A DNA stretch of 8,495 nt from Methylovirgula sp. (GTDB taxonomy: Bacteria > Pseudomonadota > Alphaproteobacteria > Rhizobiales > Beijerinckiaceae), in assembly GCA_025356505.1 (NCBI GenBank), contig JANXSV010000131.1, positions 1-8,495 on the forward strand, read 5' to 3'. Within the stretch, counting starts at the first letter, position 1; each line of letters begins with the position of its first letter. The translations under genes and the position numbers were made by a program. The notes below the pieces were generated by a model. The model did no database searches, was not told the origin of the DNA, and saw only the letters and a list, made by a program, of their open reading frames with translations. Shown piece by piece: positions 6,404 to 8,495 of the stretch.

Positions 6404-7198
6404 TCAAAAGCCGCTCAGGCGACTGTAGAAAAACTGCACTGCGCCGCCCGGCGCAAAGCTGAGGCGCAACGCCATCGCAACCGACATAAAGATAATCAGC
6501 GGTTTGACCAATCTGGCACCCGAGCCCAACGCCGCATGTGTGCCGGCCCAGGCCCCGATGAACTGTCCCAAACCCATGACCAGCCCTACAATCCAAACCA
6601 CATGACCGCCGATCAGGAAAATCACCAGGCTGGCGCTATTGCTGGCAAAATTGGCCAATTTCGTTCGGGCGATGGCTTTCACCACAGACAGCCCTGACAA
6701 GCCGACAAAACCGGCCGTGAAAAACGATCCCGTTCCCGGCCCGAAGGCTCCGTCGTAAAAACCGATCAACGGCACAAACAGGCCCAGAACCAGCGGCCAG
6801 GCGACGCGTGGATGCCTGTCGGCATCGGTAATTTTTGGGCTGAGAGCAAAATACAGCGCCACCAACACCAGGATAACCGGCAGAGCGAGGCTGATTGTTT
6901 CCTTGGGCAGGAAGCTGACGCAAAAGGCACCGCACACCGCGCCTATGCTGGAGGCTAATGCTATGGGTAGATGCGATGTGTCCAACAGGCCAGCGCGCTG
7001 AAATCGCAAAGTTGCCGCGCCGGAGCCAAAGGTACTTTGCAGCTTGTTGGTCGCCAGGGCGGCGATCGGGTCCAGCCCGGCCAACCACAGCGCCGGAACT
7101 GTCAGCAAGCCGCCACCGCCAGCAATCGCATCGACAAATCCGGCGACAAGGCCGACGAGGCCAAGCAGGCATATCGTCTGCACCGGCAAATCGGTCAT
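6404..7198 (-). CDS. TSUP (TauE/SafE) family membrane permease, YfcA-like
   Basis: This is a 264-residue inner-membrane protein made of hydrophobic helices in two related halves, as usual for the family. It shows the repeated family motifs [17 protein letters not shown] at about 20-36, [11 protein letters not shown] at 49-59 and [14 protein letters not shown] at 146-159. These resemble E. coli YfcA closely. Members of the wider family export or import sulfite, sulfoacetate or other small anions, but the substrate of the YfcA group is not settled. The ATG overlaps the enoyl-CoA hydratase stop (ATGA), so the two are co-translated. No terminator is visible after it. The rpsT promoter begins about 43 bases past its stop. 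A link to the nearby sulfur genes is tempting but they are in a different transcription unit. Confidence 0.92.
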   Translation of the reverse strand: MTDLPVQTICLLGLVGLVAGFVDAIAGGGGLLTVPALWLAGLDPIAALATNKLQSTFGSGAATLRFQRAGLLDTSHLPIALASSIGAVCGAFCVSFLPKETISLALPVILVLVALYFALSPKITDADRHPRVAWPLVLGLFVPLIGFYDGAFGPGTGSFFTAGFVGLSGLSVVKAIARTKLANFASNSASLVIFLIGGHVVWIVGLVMGLGQFIGAWAGTHAALGSGARLVKPLIIFMSVAMALRLSFAPGGAVQFFYSRLSGF

Positions 7199-7968
7199 TT
7201 ATGGCTGAACTTTGCGGGGCGCTTCTCGACAAAGGCTGCCATGCCTTCTTTTTGATCCTGCGTTGCGAACATGGCGTGAAAAACGCGCCGTTCAAAACGC
7301 ACCCCTTCGGCCAGCGTGGTTTCAAAGGCGCGATTGACACTTTCCTTGGTCATCATCGCGGCTGGCAGGCTCTTGGCAGCAATGCTGTGCGCCGCTTTCA
7401 GCGCCTCTTCGATCAACTTATCCGCAGGCACCAACCGGGACACCAGCCCGCAGCGTTCAGCTTCTTGCGCGTCCATCATCCTGCCTGTGAGACACAAATC
7501 CATAGCCTTACTTTTACCGATGAACCGCGTGAGCCTCTGCGTGCCACCGGCCCCCGGCATGACGCCAAGATTTATTTCCGGTTGTCCGAATTTTGCAGTG
7601 TCTGCCGCAATGATGAAGTCGCACATCATGGCGAGTTCGCAGCCGCCACCTAGCGCGAAACCGGCAACAGCGGCGATGATCGGCTTGCGCACACGGGTGA
7701 TGCGCTCCCAGGATGATATAAAGTCTTCAAGATAGGCCTCAACATAGGTCTTTGACGCCATCTCCTTGATATCCGCGCCCGCGGCAAAGGCTTTTTCCGA
7801 TCCGGTGATGATGATAGCGCCAATGTTGTCATCTGACTCAAACTGCTCCAGAACCAGATTAAGTTCAGCCACCAGCGCCGAACTCAGCGCATTCAAGGCC
7901 TTGGGGCGGTTGAGGGTGATCAGGCCAACGCGGTCCTTGGTCTCAACGAGGATGTTTTCAAATGTCAT
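7195..7968 (-). CDS. Enoyl-CoA hydratase (crotonase family)
   Basis: This enzyme hydrates trans-2-enoyl-CoA to 3-hydroxyacyl-CoA in fatty acid or related acyl-CoA breakdown. The product is 257 residues, the normal length for a monofunctional member. It has the crotonase motifs [10 protein letters not shown] (61-70), [15 protein letters not shown] (103-117) with Glu111, and [20 protein letters not shown] (127-146) with Glu131. These two glutamates correspond to the catalytic pair of rat enoyl-CoA hydratase, which favours a true hydratase over an isomerase or other subfamily. A GAGG site lies about eight bases before the ATG. The start lies within the end of nth (11-base overlap) and the stop overlaps the permease start. 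The natural acyl chain cannot be read from the sequence. Confidence 0.94.
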   Translation of the reverse strand: MTFENILVETKDRVGLITLNRPKALNALSSALVAELNLVLEQFESDDNIGAIIITGSEKAFAAGADIKEMASKTYVEAYLEDFISSWERITRVRKPIIAAVAGFALGGGCELAMMCDFIIAADTAKFGQPEINLGVMPGAGGTQRLTRFIGKSKAMDLCLTGRMMDAQEAERCGLVSRLVPADKLIEEALKAAHSIAAKSLPAAMMTKESVNRAFETTLAEGVRFERRVFHAMFATQDQKEGMAAFVEKRPAKFSHK

Positions 7969-8495
7969 CGGGAAGTCCTCTCATGTTTTTGCCGTCCAAG
8001 TTTTTGTCAGGAAATCTACAAAGATCAACAATCAGACATTGGCTACACAGCGGAGCGCGGGCTTTGCACATATAGCGACCGTGCAAGATCAGCCAATGAT
8101 GGGCGTGACGCATGTATTCCGGCGGAATTATTTTCATCAGGCCAAGTTCTACCGCAAGCGGCGTTTTGCCGGGGCTCAACGGAATACGGTTCGAGACACG
8201 AAACAAATGGGTGTCGACAGCGATACAGGGTTGGCCAAAAAAAATATTCAGTACCACATTGGCGGTTTTTCGTCCGACGCCAGGCAAGGTCTCAAGGTGA
8301 TCGCGCCGGGTTGGAACTTCGCCGCCAAAATCCCGGATGAGAATTTCACTGAGCGCCATCACATGCTTCGCCTTGGTGCGAAACAGACCGATGGTTTTGA
8401 TGTGATCGCGGATGCGCTCCGCGCCAAGAAGGACCATTTTTTGCGGCGTGTCCGCTGCGGCAAATAGTCCTTTCGTGGCCTTGTTGACGCCAACA
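7958..8495 (-). CDS. nth: Endonuclease III (5' end outside window)
   Basis: This DNA glycosylase and AP lyase removes oxidised pyrimidines in base excision repair. The visible 178 residues begin at VGVNKAT, which aligns with about residue 45 of E. coli Nth, so roughly the first 45 residues are beyond the window edge. The helix-hairpin-helix [13 protein letters not shown] contains the catalytic Lys (visible residue 76). AVDTHLFRV contains the catalytic Asp (94). The C-terminus has the [4Fe-4S] ligands C-x6-C-x2-C-x5-C at 143, 150, 153 and 159. The apparent ATG at 8437 is internal, since homology continues upstream of it without interruption. It overlaps the enoyl-CoA hydratase gene by 11 bases. 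Confidence 0.96.
   Translation of the reverse strand, partial: VGVNKATKGLFAAADTPQKMVLLGAERIRDHIKTIGLFRTKAKHVMALSEILIRDFGGEVPTRRDHLETLPGVGRKTANVVLNIFFGQPCIAVDTHLFRVSNRIPLSPGKTPLAVELGLMKIIPPEYMRHAHHWLILHGRYMCKARAPLCSQCLIVDLCRFPDKNLDGKNMRGLPDDI

Noticed and set aside
8378..8437. ATG at 8437 as the start of nth
   Set aside because: Endonuclease III homology ([19 protein letters not shown]) continues in frame upstream to the window edge, so this ATG is internal.

Overview
The window reads as ordinary chromosomal DNA of an alphaproteobacterium. The grounds are the cysG / DUF2849 / cysI / DUF934 / cysH gene set, a style of siroheme synthase I associate with that class (GTEGAAPVLAR in the dehydrogenase domain), and the neighbourhood of a DNA glycosylase, an enoyl-CoA hydratase and rpsT. 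I cannot name the genus. Every gene I can support is on the minus strand, so transcription runs from high to low coordinates. I see no insertion sequence, phage gene, tRNA, rRNA or CRISPR array.

Right-hand block (8495 down to 6404): the 3' part of nth (endonuclease III), an enoyl-CoA hydratase, and a TauE/SafE (YfcA-like) membrane permease. They overlap by 11 and 4 bases and look like one transcription unit. Next comes a well-formed promoter (6333-6361), a structured leader, rpsT (ribosomal protein S20), and an intrinsic terminator (5912-5943).

Left-hand block (5709 down to 1): a tightly packed assimilatory sulfate reduction operon in the order cysG, DUF2849 gene, cysI, DUF934 gene, cysH, cysD, cysN. 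The last gene is cut by the window edge. Every junction is an overlap or a direct abutment. CysD and CysN make adenosine 5'-phosphosulfate (APS) from sulfate and ATP. The iron-sulfur type CysH reduces it to sulfite, CysI reduces sulfite to sulfide, and CysG supplies steps toward the siroheme that CysI needs. The two DUF proteins are habitual partners of this pathway without a settled role.

The most notable points are in and around cysG. Its C-terminal methyltransferase domain is only about half length and has lost its central motifs, so the protein should not be able to make precorrin-2 by itself. Upstream of it lies a 24-bp near-perfect inverted repeat that looks like an operator, a second shorter inverted repeat, and a possible 33-codon upstream ORF whose stop codon overlaps the cysG start. 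I found no convincing wholly new system. These regulatory and domain-loss features are what deserve a second look.
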